A model generated the notes under the pieces. That model did no database searches. It was given only the letters and a program-made list of their open reading frames with translations, and was not told the origin of the DNA. DNA of 64,000 nucleotides. It comes from Diadophis punctatus similis (taxonomy: Eukaryota > Chordata > Lepidosauria > Squamata > Dipsadidae). The DNA is taken from positions 250,304,356 to 250,368,355 of the forward strand of contig JALIGW010000002.1 in NCBI GenBank assembly GCA_023053685.1. The letters are read 5' to 3'. Of this stretch, positions 31,652 to 42,915 are shown in pieces. The position numbers were made by a program, and so were the translations under genes. Position 1 is the first letter of the stretch. Every line of letters begins with the position of its first letter.

Positions 31652-31990
31652 AGTGTCAGGCCGAAGCCATTTTAGCTGGGGTCTTTGGCCTGCCACAATT
31701 TATGCTATTTTAAAATGTATTCTTTGCTGTGGGGATTTGGGAGGGGTAATTGCAGGAGGGATGTCTACATGTAGCCATAACAAATTCCTTCTAGATTGTC
31801 AAGGTCATCCTTGTCTTTGCACTCCTGCACCTGCACGGAAGGAGATGGGAGTTTCTGCCAAGTTGGCAGATGAAGATTGGTCTTCACTTGGTGGTGTGGG
31901 GACAAGGGCTTGAACTTTCAACTGGGTTGAGAAACCCCTGGGACTTCAGATTCAGGTTTCTCCCAGATGTGCCAACATGGCTCTGCTAAT
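31652..31990 (+). repeat. Possible LTR fragment
   Basis: It starts TGTCAGGCCGAAGCCATTTT, reminiscent of a retroviral-type LTR start, but no matching end, TATA box or internal region is seen. It replaces about 1.4 kb present in unit 1. Confidence 0.3.
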
Positions 31991-31992
31991 GA

Positions 31993-33104
31993 ATTGCCAA
32001 CACCCGAGAAGACAAGGTAAAGATCCAAAAACACTTGACAGACTTGAACAGTGGCCCCTATCTAACAAAAAGATATTCAACACAGATAAAAGTAAAGTTT
32101 TACACTTAGACAAGGAAAACCAACTGCATAGGTATGAACTAGGTCCGTGAGGGCGAACCTATGGCACGGGTGCCACAAGTGGCACGCGGAGCCATATCGG
32201 TGGGCACGCGAGCTCAGGTCCGGCGTGCATGTGTGCACCAGCCGGCTGATTTTTGGGCCTTCTGGGCCCACTGGGAGTTGGGAAACAGGCTGTTTCCAGC
32301 CTCCAGAGGGGGTGGGGAAGGCCGTTTTCGCCCTCCCCAGGCTCCTAGAAAGACTCTGGAGCCTGGGGAGAGCGAAAAATGGGCGTGCCATTGCATGCTG
32401 GGAGCAGGGGGGTCATGCGTGCATGTGCGGGGGTGCATGGAATTATGAGTGTGGGCACGCACAAACATGATCCCCCGCATTCCCCCCCCTTTTGGCACAC
32501 GAACCAAAAAAGGTTCGCCATCACTGAACTAGGTGAAACCTGGCTTAATACCAGTAGCTGAGAGAGGGATCTTGGAATCCTAGTGGACAATTACTTAAAT
32601 GTGAGCCAATAGTGAGTGGCAGCAGTTGAAATAACCTATTGTATAGGTGCTATACAATCCTAAAATGCATTAATAGAAAGATACGATTAAGATCATGTGA
32701 AGTTATACTTACAACCCTTAGTAAGACCACACTTGGAATACTGCATCCAATTATAGTCACCATAATATAAAAAGATATTGAGACTCTGGAAAGAATGCAG
32801 AGAAGAGCAACAAAGACAATTAGGGGACTGGAGGCTAAAACATGAAGAACAGGAATTAGGTATGTCTATTCTAATGAAAAGACAGACAAGGGGAGGCATG
32901 ATAGCAGTATTGCAATATTTTGAGTGGCTGCCATAAAGCGGAGGGGGTCAAGTTATTTTCCAAACACCAGAAGGCAAGACAAGGAACAATTGATGGAAAT
33001 TAATGAAGGAGAGAAGCATCTTAGAGTCTCCTGCTTGAGCAGGGGGCTGGACTAGAACACCTCCATGGTCCCTTCCAGATCTATTCAGATTGATTGATTG
33101 ATCT
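31993..33104 (+). mobile_element. CR1 LINE 3' part, split by hAT copy 5
   Basis: This is the paralogue of 18140-18842: the ORF2 C-terminal relic (motif with CGAGCAACAAAG-like EQQRQL at 32805), the 3' UTR and a (GATT)n tail to 33104. The shared junction with CTTGAAAGCTGC shows that the CR1 insertion is older than the unit 1/unit 2 split. Confidence 0.8.
32145..32526 (+). mobile_element. Non-autonomous hAT element, copy 5
   Basis: The left end CCGTGAGGGCGAACCT and right end AGGTTCGCCATCACTG are flanked by an exact 8-bp duplication AACTAGGT at 32137-32144 and 32527-32534. The CR1 paralogue in unit 1 (near 18285) reads AACTAGGTGAAACC without it. It is nearly identical in content to 21322-21705. 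Confidence 0.9.
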
Positions 33105-33250
33105 TGAAAGCTGCATGCTTGAATTTGCTATTGGAGCAGCAGGAGCAGGCCAATGGGTAGATTTTGTGGGGAGAAAGAAGATCCAGTTTGGTGTAATGAT
33201 GAAGGAAAGGGGAAAAACCACTTCTAAAAACCCTTGCCAAGGAAACTGCA
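33105..33250 (+). repeat. Decayed SINE-like module B (copy 2)
   Basis: Matches 18843-19090 with an internal deletion (about 33200). It ends with CCTTGCCAAGGAAACTGCAA. Confidence 0.4.
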
Positions 33251-33633
33251 AGGCCAGGCATCAAGTCTGACCCGAAGGCACCAAAAACGAAGCTAAGTAG
33301 TGTCGCGTTTCACTTTTTCACTTGGCTCAATTTGAAAGGTCGGTTGCGAGTAGTTGAAATTGACCTGCTGCCATGTGAAAACATCTTCCAAACGCCTTGG
33401 TGGAGCCTGGAAAAGCGTGTTTTCCTATCTCCTGTCGCTAGATGGCGATCAGGAAACATCTGTGCCTAGAAAGGCATCAATTCAGTAGTGCCATCCGTGC
33501 TTGAGCTTTTTAAAAAAGTTTTAAATGGGAGGAGAAACGCAGAGCAACTTCCTCTTCCGCATGGCTCATAGGAGGAAGGTTGTGTGCAGAGCGGCTTTTC
33601 TGCTCTTCCCAGGATCGAAGCAGCAGCTGGAAG
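33251..33633 (+). promoter_or_regulatory. Promoter-like module with candidate donor (copy 2a)
   Basis: It carries CGCTAGATGGCGATC, ACTTCCTCTTCCGC and GCAGCTGGAAG followed by GTGAGTTG at 33634. Downstream it joins directly to the LTR-like repeat at 33712, unlike the other copies, so this copy is rearranged. Confidence 0.38.
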
Positions 33634-33711
33634 GTGAGTTGAGGGCAGGTGGGAGGAGAGTCAGAGAGAAAGTAGGACCGTTTGCTTTCCTCCATGATGT
33701 GGAAGCAGAGA

Positions 33712-34085
33712 AGTTGGCACTGTCCTGTGACATTATGCTTCATGATTGGGCCACTTAGTGACACAGATGCCAGTCCCAATTGCTGTCAATAAGTGAGGAC
33801 TACTTCAATTGGGATGTCACCAAAGGGGTTGTGGAAGGTATTTTCTGCCGATACTCGGAGCTCAGGATTTCCATGGGCCAAACTGGTGCTTCAAATCTTG
33901 CAGAGGTTTTAGGCATCATTTCATCAGTTAAAGCCCCCACGTCTGTAAAGTTAGTGTCATGCAGATTGACAGCTGTGGCTCGGTAAAATAAAAAACAGTC
34001 GAAGTGTGTGTGTTGATAAGTCAATGCATTTATTCAGCTGAATAAAGACAGGTCCTTCTTAAGAAGGAAGGAGCCCTGAGCATAA
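33712..34085 (-). repeat. Unassigned LTR-like repeat, copy 2 (truncated)
   Basis: Matches 20645-21000. It has AAAACAGTCGAAGTGTGTGT and AGCTGAATAAAGACAGG. Truncated at the right by an L2 tail (34086-34158). Confidence 0.35.
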
Positions 34086-34158
34086 TGCTGTACGCTGCCC
34101 TCAGTCCTTAGGGAGTAGGGCGGCATAGAAGAATTCCCAAATAAATAAATAAATAATG
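34086..34158 (+). repeat. L2 3' tail insert
   Basis: GCTGCCCTCAGTCCTTAGGG, GGGCGGCATAGAA and (AAATA)n. Confidence 0.65.
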
Positions 34159-34204
34159 TAAGGCAGATATTTATACATTTATTTATATTTATATTTATAC
34201 TGGA

Positions 34205-34573
34205 CAGGTGTGTTTTTCCACCTCTTGTCGCTAGATGGCGATCAGGCAACATCTGTGCCTACAAAGCCATCAACACATTAGTGCAGTGTTTCCCAACCTT
34301 GGCAACTTGAAGATATCAGGACTTCAACTCCCAGAATTGAATTCTGGGAGTTGAAGTCCAGATATCTTCAGGTTGCCCAGGTTGGGAAACACTGCATTAT
34401 TAGTGCCATTCAGCTTAAAAGGAGTTTTAAACCATTGAGTACTGTATTCCTAGAAAGGATGGGAGGAGAGGAGAAGCGCAGAGGAACTTCCTCTTCCGGA
34501 TCGCTCATGGGAGAAAGGAGGTGTGCAGAGCGGCTTTTCTGCTCTTCTCATGGTCGGAAGCAGCAGCTGGAAG
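34205..34573 (+). promoter_or_regulatory. Promoter-like module with candidate donor (copy 2b)
   Basis: TCGCTAGATGGCGATCAGG, then a fold-back element (34284-34394), ACTTCCTCTTCCGG, and the donor CTGGAAG before GTGAGTTG at 34574. It is the second promoter-like copy upstream of ZNF-C, about 940 bp after copy 2a. Confidence 0.38.
34284..34394. mobile_element. Palindromic fold-back MITE (CAGTGTTTCCCAACC), copy 2
   Basis: The ends are CAGTGTTTCCCAACC and GGTTGGGAAACACTG, with arms of about 54 bp meeting at CCCAGAATTGAATTCTGGG. The flanks ATTAGTG and ATTAGTG (34277-34283 and about 34400-34406) support a target duplication. It sits inside the promoter-like module. Confidence 0.85.
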
Positions 34574-34789
34574 GTGAGTTGAGGGCAGGTGGGAGGAGAG
34601 TCCGGGAGCAAGTCGGGCTGTTTGGTTTCCTCCACGGCCTGGAAGCAGAGAAGCAACCGGGCTAAAGCATGTCAGCTGCTGCAGGTTCCTTCCCTCCCCA
34701 GATTTAAACCCACTGGTGCTGCACGCTGTGAAACTGGTGGCTGCAATTTTCTGCTGGTGGGAAGATTTAAAAAGTCCCTTTTAAATTAA

Positions 34790-34955
34790 GGTTGATTCTT
34801 TGGGAATGGCTTCCCTCCAGAGGTTGTGGGTGCTCCATCACTGGAGCGTTTTAAGAGGAGATTGGGCAGCCATTTGTTCGGAATGGAATAGGGTCTCCTG
34901 CCTGAATAGGGGATGGACTAGAAGACCTCCAAGGTCCCTCCCAACTCAATTCTTT
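34790..34955 (+). repeat. CR1 LINE 3' end without hAT insert
   Basis: Colinear with 19710-20310; GGGGATGGACTAGAAGACC is the empty site for hAT copy 3. Confidence 0.7.
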
Positions 34956-35043
34956 AGTTGAACTGATGTTTTCCGGCAACAAGATCGGACTGATGTGTCT
35001 CTGGACTTTTCTGGGTTGTTGTTGTTTTACTTCCATTTATAGC

Positions 35044-35310
35044 TAACAAGTACGGTGTTTCCTTTTTTTTTTGCAAAAGTTATTTTTTTACACATTCCAC
35101 ATAAACATCAATATATATACTATAATATCTTATCAAGTATTAACATCAATTATATATTATTATCCAATAAACAATAAACAAACATTAATCTTACACCTAT
35201 CGTTACCAGGTTGCCCGTCTGTTTTCCCATATCACATCCAAAAGCACAATGTTACCTATTGGTACTCCCATCTGTGCATTAACCAGGTTCAACTCTGCTT
35301 AACTCAGCAC
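35044..35310 (-). repeat. 5S rRNA-like relic, copy 2, split by an AT-rich insert
   Basis: ACAAGTACGGTGTTTCC (to about 35060) and CATCTGTGCATTAACCAGGT (from about 35269) are the parts of the 5S-like relic seen at 20400-20480. About 190 bp of AT-rich sequence, possibly an A-rich retroposon tail on the minus strand, separates them. Confidence 0.4.
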
Positions 35311-36198
35311 TTTTTAAAAGATAGCTATTGAACATTTTGACTGCTCAGTTGTATTTATTTATAAAATATATTGGCCATTAACCATGACATACCTGTGGGC
35401 TGCTTAGAGACATAAAAAATACATAAACATTAAAACACATTAAAAGGATAGATGTAAGTTGGCACTGTCCTGTGACATTATGCTTCATGATTGGGCCACT
35501 TAGTGACACAGATGCCAGTCCCAATTGCAGTCAGTGTGTGAGGACTGCTTCAATTGGTTATGGAAGGTATTTTCTGCTCTTACTTGGAGCTCAGGATTTC
35601 CAAGGGCAAAACTGGTGCTTCAAATCTTGCAGAGGCTTTAGGCATCATTTCATCAGTTAAAGTGCCCACATCTGTAAAGTTAGTGTCATGCAGATTGACA
35701 GGTGTGGCTTGGTAAAATAAAAAACAGTCGAAGTGTGTGTGTTGATGGGTCAATGCATTTATTCAGCTGAATAAAGACAGGTCCCTCTTAAGAAGGAAGG
35801 AGTCCTGAGCATAGTGTAAGTTAGATATTTGTACATTTCTTTGCTTTCACTTCATTACCTAAGAGACAGCTGGCACACAAAAGATAGTCAAGCATGCCTT
35901 CTGTGGTTTTGGTCACATGCCTAACCCACAGACTAGTGGTTTCCTGTAAAAGTTCCATGGCCTCAGAAGCCTGTTGAGGCCTGAATTTCAGCCTTGCTAT
36001 CTCAACTGATGACTAATCATCAAATTCATCAGATTCCTGATTAACATTAGCACAGAAGGTTTGACTATAACCATTTTGAGTTGTTTTTTCAGCCTTGAAA
36101 GACATGGATTATCTCTATATTATAGGTGTGTGTGTGTGTTTTTATTTCTGAGTATATATCTGCAAACGTATAATCTATCCCCAGGATTTCCAGATATA
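35311..36198 (-). repeat. Unassigned LTR-like repeat, copy 3
   Basis: Colinear with 20510-21200. It has the same minus-strand TATAAATATC-like and AATAAATGCATT signals. The last part (36010-36198) includes a GT-rich run (36126-36140), the empty site for the hAT element found at 46967 and 62272. Confidence 0.35.
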
Positions 36199-37833
36199 CA
36201 TTCATGTGAAAAAGAAAATACATTCTGCTTGTATGATTTTACATATCAGGACATAGTAAAAATCATTTGGTCCTTAGAAGTTCTTAAAAGTAGGTAAATA
36301 CAACCACAGATGAGCAATTCATAATTTATTTTATAAAAAGAAAGCCAAAACGGAGAAGTCGTGTGTGAAAAAAGTATGATTCAATAATTTGTAGAACCAC
36401 CTTTAGCAGCAACAACTAGAAGTAATTCTTTCCTGTATGACTTTATCAGTCTCTTGCAGCGTTGTGGAGGATTTTTGGCTCACTCTTTTTTACAACATTG
36501 CTTCAGTTCATTGAGGTGTGTGGGTGTTTTTTTAAGCACAAGTCTCTTGGGGTCCTGCCAATCAGGTCGAGGTCTGGACTTTCACTGCCATGGCAACACC
36601 TTGATTCTTTTCTTTTCCAGCCATTCTGTTGTAGATTTGCTGATGTGTTTTGCGACCATTGTCCTGTTGCATAGTCCTATATCAGCCAAGCTTTAGCTAT
36701 TGGACAAATGGCCTCACATTGGACTGTAGAATACTTTGGTATACAGAGGGGTTCATGGTCGACTCAAAGAGTGGAAGGTGTCCAGGTCCTGCAGCTGCAA
36801 AACAAGCCCAAATCATCACCCCTCCACCACTGTGCTTGACGGTTTGTGTGAGATGCTTGTGCTGATATGCTGTGTTTGGTTTTCTTCAAACGTGTCACTG
36901 TGCATTACGGCCGAACATCTCCACTTTGGTCTGGTCTGTGCAAAGGACAATGTTCCAGAAGTCCTGTGATTTGTTCAAATGCAACTTTGCAAAACTCAGC
37001 CCTGCTGCTCTGACCTTTTTAGAGAGAAGAGGCTTTCTCCAGGCAACCCTTCCCAATGAACCATACTTGTTCAATCTTTTTCTAATTGCGCTGTCATGAA
37101 TCTTAACAATTAACATGCTAACGGAAGCCTGTAGAGTCTGAGATATAACACTTTGTGTTTTTTTTAGCAATTTCTCTAGCCATTGCATTGTCTGACCTTG
37201 GGGCGACTTTTCTTGGATGTCGATTCCTGTGAAGATTGGCAACCTACTTGAATGTTTCCCACTTGTGAATAATCTTCATCCCTGTCAAGAATCATGGATT
37301 TTAAATTGTTTGGAAATGGCCTTTTAAACCTTCCCAAATTGATGGGCAGCAACAATTGCTTCTCTAAGATCATTGCTGATCTCTTTACTCTTTGGCATTG
37401 TGTTAACACACACCTCAATGCCGGAGACCAGAAAACTCCTACAACTTCGGCTTTTATAGATGTAGTCACACTTGCTGATGATCAATTGATCAAGGGCACT
37501 TTATTAGCAGTACTTGGCTGCTATTTGATCTCTTTATACTATGGAAGCAGTGAGAAATTTCCTAATGGTGAGAACAAGTAACCAGCAGAACAGCTAGCCT
37601 TCAGAAGTTGTGGTGCTCCATCACTGGAGGCTTTTCAGAAGAGACAAGACAGCCACTTGTCTGAAATGGTATAGGCCAGGGTGTCCTGTTTGAGCTGAGG
37701 CTGAATTAGAAGACCTGCAAAGTCCCTTCCAATTCTGTTATTCTCTTCTGTTCTGTTGCAATTATATTTATGATGTCCTGATAAGTAAAACCATAGAAAT
37801 GAAAGAGGGTGTACTTTCTTTTTCACTTGACTG
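36199..37833 (-). mobile_element. Tc1-like transposon copy 3, both termini present
   Basis: This is the best copy. The left end CATTCATGTGAAAAAGAAAA and the right end TTTCTTTTTCACTTGACTG are inverted repeats next to TA (36197-36198 and 37834-37835). The transposase is on the minus strand: N-terminal DNA-binding part at about 37470-37250, catalytic part 37240-36480. Stops and frameshifts break it. The CR1 3' end at 37560-37760 sits between the transposase start and the right terminus. About 1.63 kb in all, the usual size for Tc1 elements allowing for the CR1 insert. Confidence 0.85.
37560..37760 (+). repeat. CR1 LINE 3' end within Tc1 copy 3
   Basis: Same as 23150-23345: TCCATCACTGGAGGCTTTTC to TTATTCTCTTCTGTTCTG. 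Confidence 0.78.
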
Positions 37834-38083
37834 TATTTGAAAACAACCCTTTACACTGCTAAGAATTTGTGATTGACCTAGTCAACAAGTGAATTTCGTC
37901 ATTGAATGGATATTCGAACTTGGATCTGGGTAGCCTTCGATGTGTCAAACGAATCATGATTATTGTCAGAGCATATTGGATCATTGTGGCATGTTTGCTT
38001 TTTCATTGTAACATAAACTTTTTTCTTTTTTCTCTCTCATCTTCTGCAACCATTAAAGATATCCTTTTATTTGAATCTTACAG

Positions 38084-40149
38084 ACAAAGAGGATGGCAAT
38101 AAGAGCACTCTGGACAACTGAGGCTAACAAGCAACATTGAATAGCAAACCAAGTCAGTCCAGAAATCAAAATATTTTCTGTTTTCTTCAGAGAGCCATAC
38201 AATTCTTCATCTTCCTCAACAAATGAGAGAAATACGAGAGAAAATCAAGAAAAGGGAAAGTAGAGGGTGAAATTCAAGCATACGTTACATGAAAAGTCAA
38301 AGGGAAATTATTTTTCCATTGAGCAAACGAGGGAAATATCTGGACGTTTGTGGGGAGGAAAATTTCAATTGGAAAGCCACTTAGAGCAGTGTTACAGGCC
38401 TCGCTCTGGGAGGAAGAAAATACCACTAAATCAAAAAGAAGGGATAATCCATATTTTGGACCTCCTCAGGAATATTACAACTTGCAAATCACAGCTGATT
38501 ACACCTGAGAAGATCCCGACTGGAGAAAAGCCATACAATGCTCTAAATGTGGCAAAACCTCTGATCCAAACAACTCTGTTGTGGTTCTTGGAAGGACCCA
38601 CATAGGAGAGAAGCCCTACAAGTGCTCCCATGTGGTAAATCCTTTAGTGAGCATGGCAACGTGGACTCACAGCAAGAGGAAACCGTTTGAATGTCCTGAT
38701 TGTGGGAAATTTTTTTTATATAATTCCAGCCTGGTGAAACACCAGAGGACTCACACAGGAGAAAAACCCTTTGAATGTCCTATCTGTGGGAAAAGTTTCA
38801 CTCATAATTCCAGCCTTATTGGCCACCAGAGGACTCACACAAGAGAGAAACCCTTTGAATGTCCTGATTGTGATAAAAGTTTCAGTCGAAATTCCCACCT
38901 GGTGAGACACCAGAGGAGTCACACAGGAGAAAAACCCTTTGAATGTCCTGATTGTGGGAAATGTTTCATTCAGAATTCCCACCTGGTGAGTCACCAGAGG
39001 ATTCACACAGGAGAGAAACCCTTTGAATGTCCTGATTGTGGGAAATGTTTCATTCAGAATTCCAGCCTGGTTCGACACCAGAGGACTCACACAAGTGAAA
39101 AACCCTTTGGATGTCCTATCTCTGGGAAAAGTTTCACTGATAATTCCAGCCTTATTGGCCACCAGAGGACTCACACAGGAGAGAAACCCTTTGAATGTCC
39201 TATCTGTGGGAAAAGTTCCACTCATAATTCCAGCCTTATTGGCCACCAGAGGACTCACACAGGAGAGAAACCCTTTGAATGTCCTGATTGTGATAAAAGT
39301 TTCAGTCGAAATTCCCACCTGGTGAGACACCAGAGGATTCACACAGGAGAGAAACCCTTTAAATGTCCTGATTGTGGTAAAAGTTTCTGTAAAAAATACC
39401 ACCTCATGCAACACCAGATGACTCACACAGGAGGGAAACCGTTTGAATGTCCTGACTGCGGGAAAAATTTCAGTCATAATTCTTACCTCGTTTCACACCA
39501 GAGGACTCATGCAGGAGAGAGACCCTATGAATGTTCTGACTGTGGGAAAAGTTTCAGTCAGAATTCTCACCTCGTTTCACACCAGAGGACTCATACAGGA
39601 GAGAGACCCTATGAATGTCCTGACTGTGGGAAAAGTTTCAGTCAGAATTCTCACCTCGTTTCACACCAGAGGGTTCATACAGGAGAGAGACCCTTTGAAT
39701 GTCCTGTTTGTGGGAAAAGTTTCAGTCAGAATTCAAGCCTTATTGCCCACCAAAGCACTCACACCAAGGAGAAACCATTTGAATGTCCTATTTGTGGGAA
39801 AAGTTTCAGTCGTAATTACAGCCTGGTGGAACACCAGAGGACTCACACAGGAGAAAAACCCTTTGAGTGTCCTCATTGTGGTAAAACTTTCAGTCACAAT
39901 TACACCTTGGTGAAACACCAGAGGACTCACACAGGAGAGAAACCCTTTGTATGTCATGACTGTGGGAAAAGTTTCAGTCACAATTCCAGCCTTATTGGCC
40001 ACCAGAACATTCACACAGGAGAGAAACCCTTTCAATGTTCTGATTGTGGTAAAAGTTTCAGCGAAAATTCCAAGCTGGTGAAACTCCAGAGGACTCACAC
40101 AGGAGAGAAACCCTTTAAATGTCCTGTTGTGGGGCTGCAATATTCATAA
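38084..40149 (+). pseudogene. C2H2 zinc-finger gene ZNF-C, C-terminally truncated
   Basis: The exon follows the candidate acceptor TTTGAATCTTACAG (38083). The main open part runs 38581-40149 and holds 17 finger repeats plus a cut-off eighteenth. Finger 6 has its second zinc Cys replaced by Ser (CPISGKSF), finger 7 lacks the core Phe, and finger 17 has its first His replaced by Leu. The first finger (about 38525-38600) is out of frame through the 1-nt deletion shared with ZNF-B and ZNF-D, and the second is also scrambled. At 40124-40134 the reading jumps from finger sequence into the non-coding sequence found at 56309, giving a six-residue abnormal end and losing the conserved last fingers and tail. 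It may still encode a DNA-binding fragment, but it is probably not a normal gene. Confidence 0.78.
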
Positions 40150-40329
40150 TTTTGGGATTTGTTGGTAAATGCTAGGGGGCATTTATTGCGTAACGAATGT
40201 TCACTAAGGGAACGATTGTATCTCCGGGGATTACCTGTATTTATTTTTTATCATGGTAGATGATAGAAATGCCACGTACAGAGTCCCAGCCTTTTTCTCC
40301 CTGGGTGCCCTCAAGATTTTCAGTCCCAG
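40130..40329 (+). repeat. Remnant of the CAGGTAATCC DNA transposon
   Basis: GGGCTGCAATATTCATAATT to GGGGATTACCTG is the right end of the element at 55625-56423. Its left part was lost in the deletion that truncated ZNF-C. The last 80 bases are unit flank leading to the L1 target site. Confidence 0.6.
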
Positions 40330-41111
40330 GACTTCCGGTTGGCTCCGCAGGCTTCGAGGACTCTCCTCGTTGATCGCCTGTTCCGAGGTCCTGTAAAGCT
40401 GCCAGAACAGCTGTCTGGCGGCTTGAAAATCTTCTTCCCGGGATAAGGGGAGAGATGAGAGCCGACAGGTGAGGGTAGAGCCCCTCTAGTGCCCCAGGAG
40501 ACAATCTGGGGCGCGAAGGGTGAGGGCTCCCCAGGCAGCCTGTCACTTGCTCCAGGACTTCGGACGCCTCCGCTTATGCGGAGCAAGATGCCGCGGCCAG
40601 CTCTGCTTTCAAGATGTGATTTATAATATTTTGATTCACTGCATACAGCAGACAGAGAAAGGCAGGAGACCCGAATGGCAAGTACCTTAACTTTAACTCC
40701 AATGCTGAGTTTCACTTCGGAAGTTACAAATTAATTGAGCTAACAAGCAACAAAATGGCGATTGAAGATTCAGAGGGTGTGGAAAGTGAAAGCTAGAAAG
40801 TTTCATTTCGTTAGCAGCCCTTTGTATGGAAACGCCTGACTCTGAGGAATTCTTTTTTCTTTCTCTTTGACTTTGGAATAAAATAACAAATCTAATTTTA
40901 AAACCTAAATGACTTTAAAACTTGGAAAGACTGTTTTTAATAAAGGATTTGGCCTTTTGTCTGAAAATGTTTGAAAACGCCTGACTTTGATGAATTCTCT
41001 TCTCTCTCTGATCTTGGATTAAAACCAAAAGTTTAACCTGAAATTTTAAATGGCTTGTAATCCTGGAAAGACTGTTTTTAACAAAGGATTTGAGCATCCC
41101 CCTGTTCAAGA

Positions 41112-42182
41112 ATGCAGCCCACTCTTTATTCAAGAGCCCCACAGACTTTAACACCTGAAAAGTTATTTGATGCTTTAAAAGTTCTGAAGAATGAACTTGT
41201 TATGGAATTTAACTCAAAAATTAATGAAATTCATGAAAAAATACAGGCTGTTTTAAAGGAGATTGATACTCGACACCAGCAATTGAGGAATGATATGATG
41301 TTTGTACTTAAAGGACTGGTAGGAAATATGGAAATTTTGGAGCAGGACGTGGAAGAAATTAAACAGTCTGTGATAACCTTGGGTGAAGATATAGATAAGA
41401 CTCAAAATAATATTGAAAATTTTGAAGCTGAGGTGCTAATGATTCCATATAGAAGTATGGAGTTTGCTTTAAGATTAAGAGGTGTAAAAGAGAAAAAACA
41501 AGATCTAAAAGAAAGGATGGTGGAGGCATTTGTGTATACGCTAGGAATGACAAAAGAGGAATTGGTTATGCAAATTGATAAAATATAGCGTGTCAATTCT
41601 TGGATTGCTAAACAAAAACATCTGCCAAGAGATATCGTAATATATTTTACTACAAGGGCATTACGTAATGAAATTCTACAGGCGACTTTCAAGAATAAGT
41701 TTCAGGTAGATGGACAGGAAGTAATGACATTGAAAGAAATTCCTCCTAAAATGTTGAGAGCCAGAAAGGATTATGCCTTTCTGGTTGAAGAACTGAAAAA
41801 ACAGCAAGTACAGTATAGATGGGAGGCTCCAACTGGGATAGTGGTGAGACACCTGGAAAAGAGATATCGGCTCAATACGATATTGAAAACTACTGATTTT
41901 TATGTAAAAGTGTTAAAGGCCGACATATCCAAAATTCCAGAAGGAAGAAGAAGGAAGGAAGCAATAGAAGATGAGAGAGGAGAGTCATCGATAGTTGTTC
42001 AAATGGAAGGAGCTTTGATGAGTCAAGGTGATTTACAGAACCAGAGAGATGTTCATAATGTGGAAGAGGAGACAGAAGATCAGAGTCAGACTAGAGCAGA
42101 GCTGACAATTCAAAAAATTACCAAGCCACAAATGGCTGCAAGAGTCAGATCTAAAGTTCGACCGAGAAGAAGGAACGATTAG
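41112..42182 (+). pseudogene. L1 ORF1p-like RNA-binding protein, one in-frame stop (copy B)
   Basis: ORF1p is the RNA-binding trimer of L1 particles. The N-terminal part (codons 14-110) is rich in heptad-like hydrophobic spacing, as expected for a coiled coil (IQAVLKEIDTRHQQL; ILEQDVEEIKQSVITLGEDI). The middle has an RRM-like stretch (FALRLRGVKEKK, then DIVIYFTTRALRNEIL), and the C-terminal domain includes PPKMLRARKDYAFLVEELKK and RHLEKRYRLNTI. A TAG at 41586-41588 (codon 159) is the only break in 356 codons. The acidic-to-basic tail after codon 280 is unusual and unassigned. Copy C has the same stop. Confidence 0.78.
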
Positions 42183-42259
42183 AATTTGGTCTTAGCATGG
42201 GAAGTTATAGGCCAGATGGAGAGACGAATGAAAATTGATACTTTGCAGTAAGAAGATCC

Positions 42260-42915
42260 ATTTACTATTGAGGAAATGACGCTGATGGTTGTGTCTTCTC
42301 TTTGTCTTTCTATTTTCTTCTTTTTACTACTATATTTTAAAGATTATATAAATGAAAGACACATAAAGGATTGGTTTAAGAAAAAAGGAAAGAAAAAAAA
42401 TCTTTTTTTCTTTTTTCTTTTTTCATACTTTTAAAAGGTTTTGAGTTATATGGAATTAAAGATTTAGAAATATTGTGAAATTAGTAATTTGATATATTGG
42501 AATGTTAGGTTATCAATAATGTGTTTGATTTTTAGATTATGCTTAAAGGGTTTTGAGTTATAAGGGGTTAAAGAATTAGAGAAATATTGGAATTAACAAT
42601 TTGTTAGTATATTTTAATTTTTATGTTTATCGAAGAGGTATAGTGTCGGAAGAAGGAAGATCTATTCAGTATTGAGGAAATGATGTTGATGGTTGTGTAA
42701 CTGAATGAAATGGTGAAAGAAAGATTTCTTCTTTCTCTTCTTTTTATTATTATATTTTAAAGATTATATAAATGAAAGATACGTAGCGGAGTAAATTAAC
42801 AGTTTGAGATATTGAAATGTTAATTGATTAATAATATGCCTGATTTTTAGATTATGCTTAAAAGGTTTTGAGCAACAAGGAGTTAAAGATTTAGAGAAAT
42901 TTTGAAATTAAGAAT
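42260..42915 (+). repeat. Tandem duplication in the L1 3' UTR
   Basis: TTGAGGAAATGA...GATGGTTGTG occurs at about 42268 and 42673, TATATTTTAAAGATTATATA at 42331 and 42751, and GATTTTTAGATTATGCTTAA at 42527 and 42847. This makes two diverged copies of a unit of about 400 bp. The same arrangement is in copy C (58436-59060). Confidence 0.75.
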
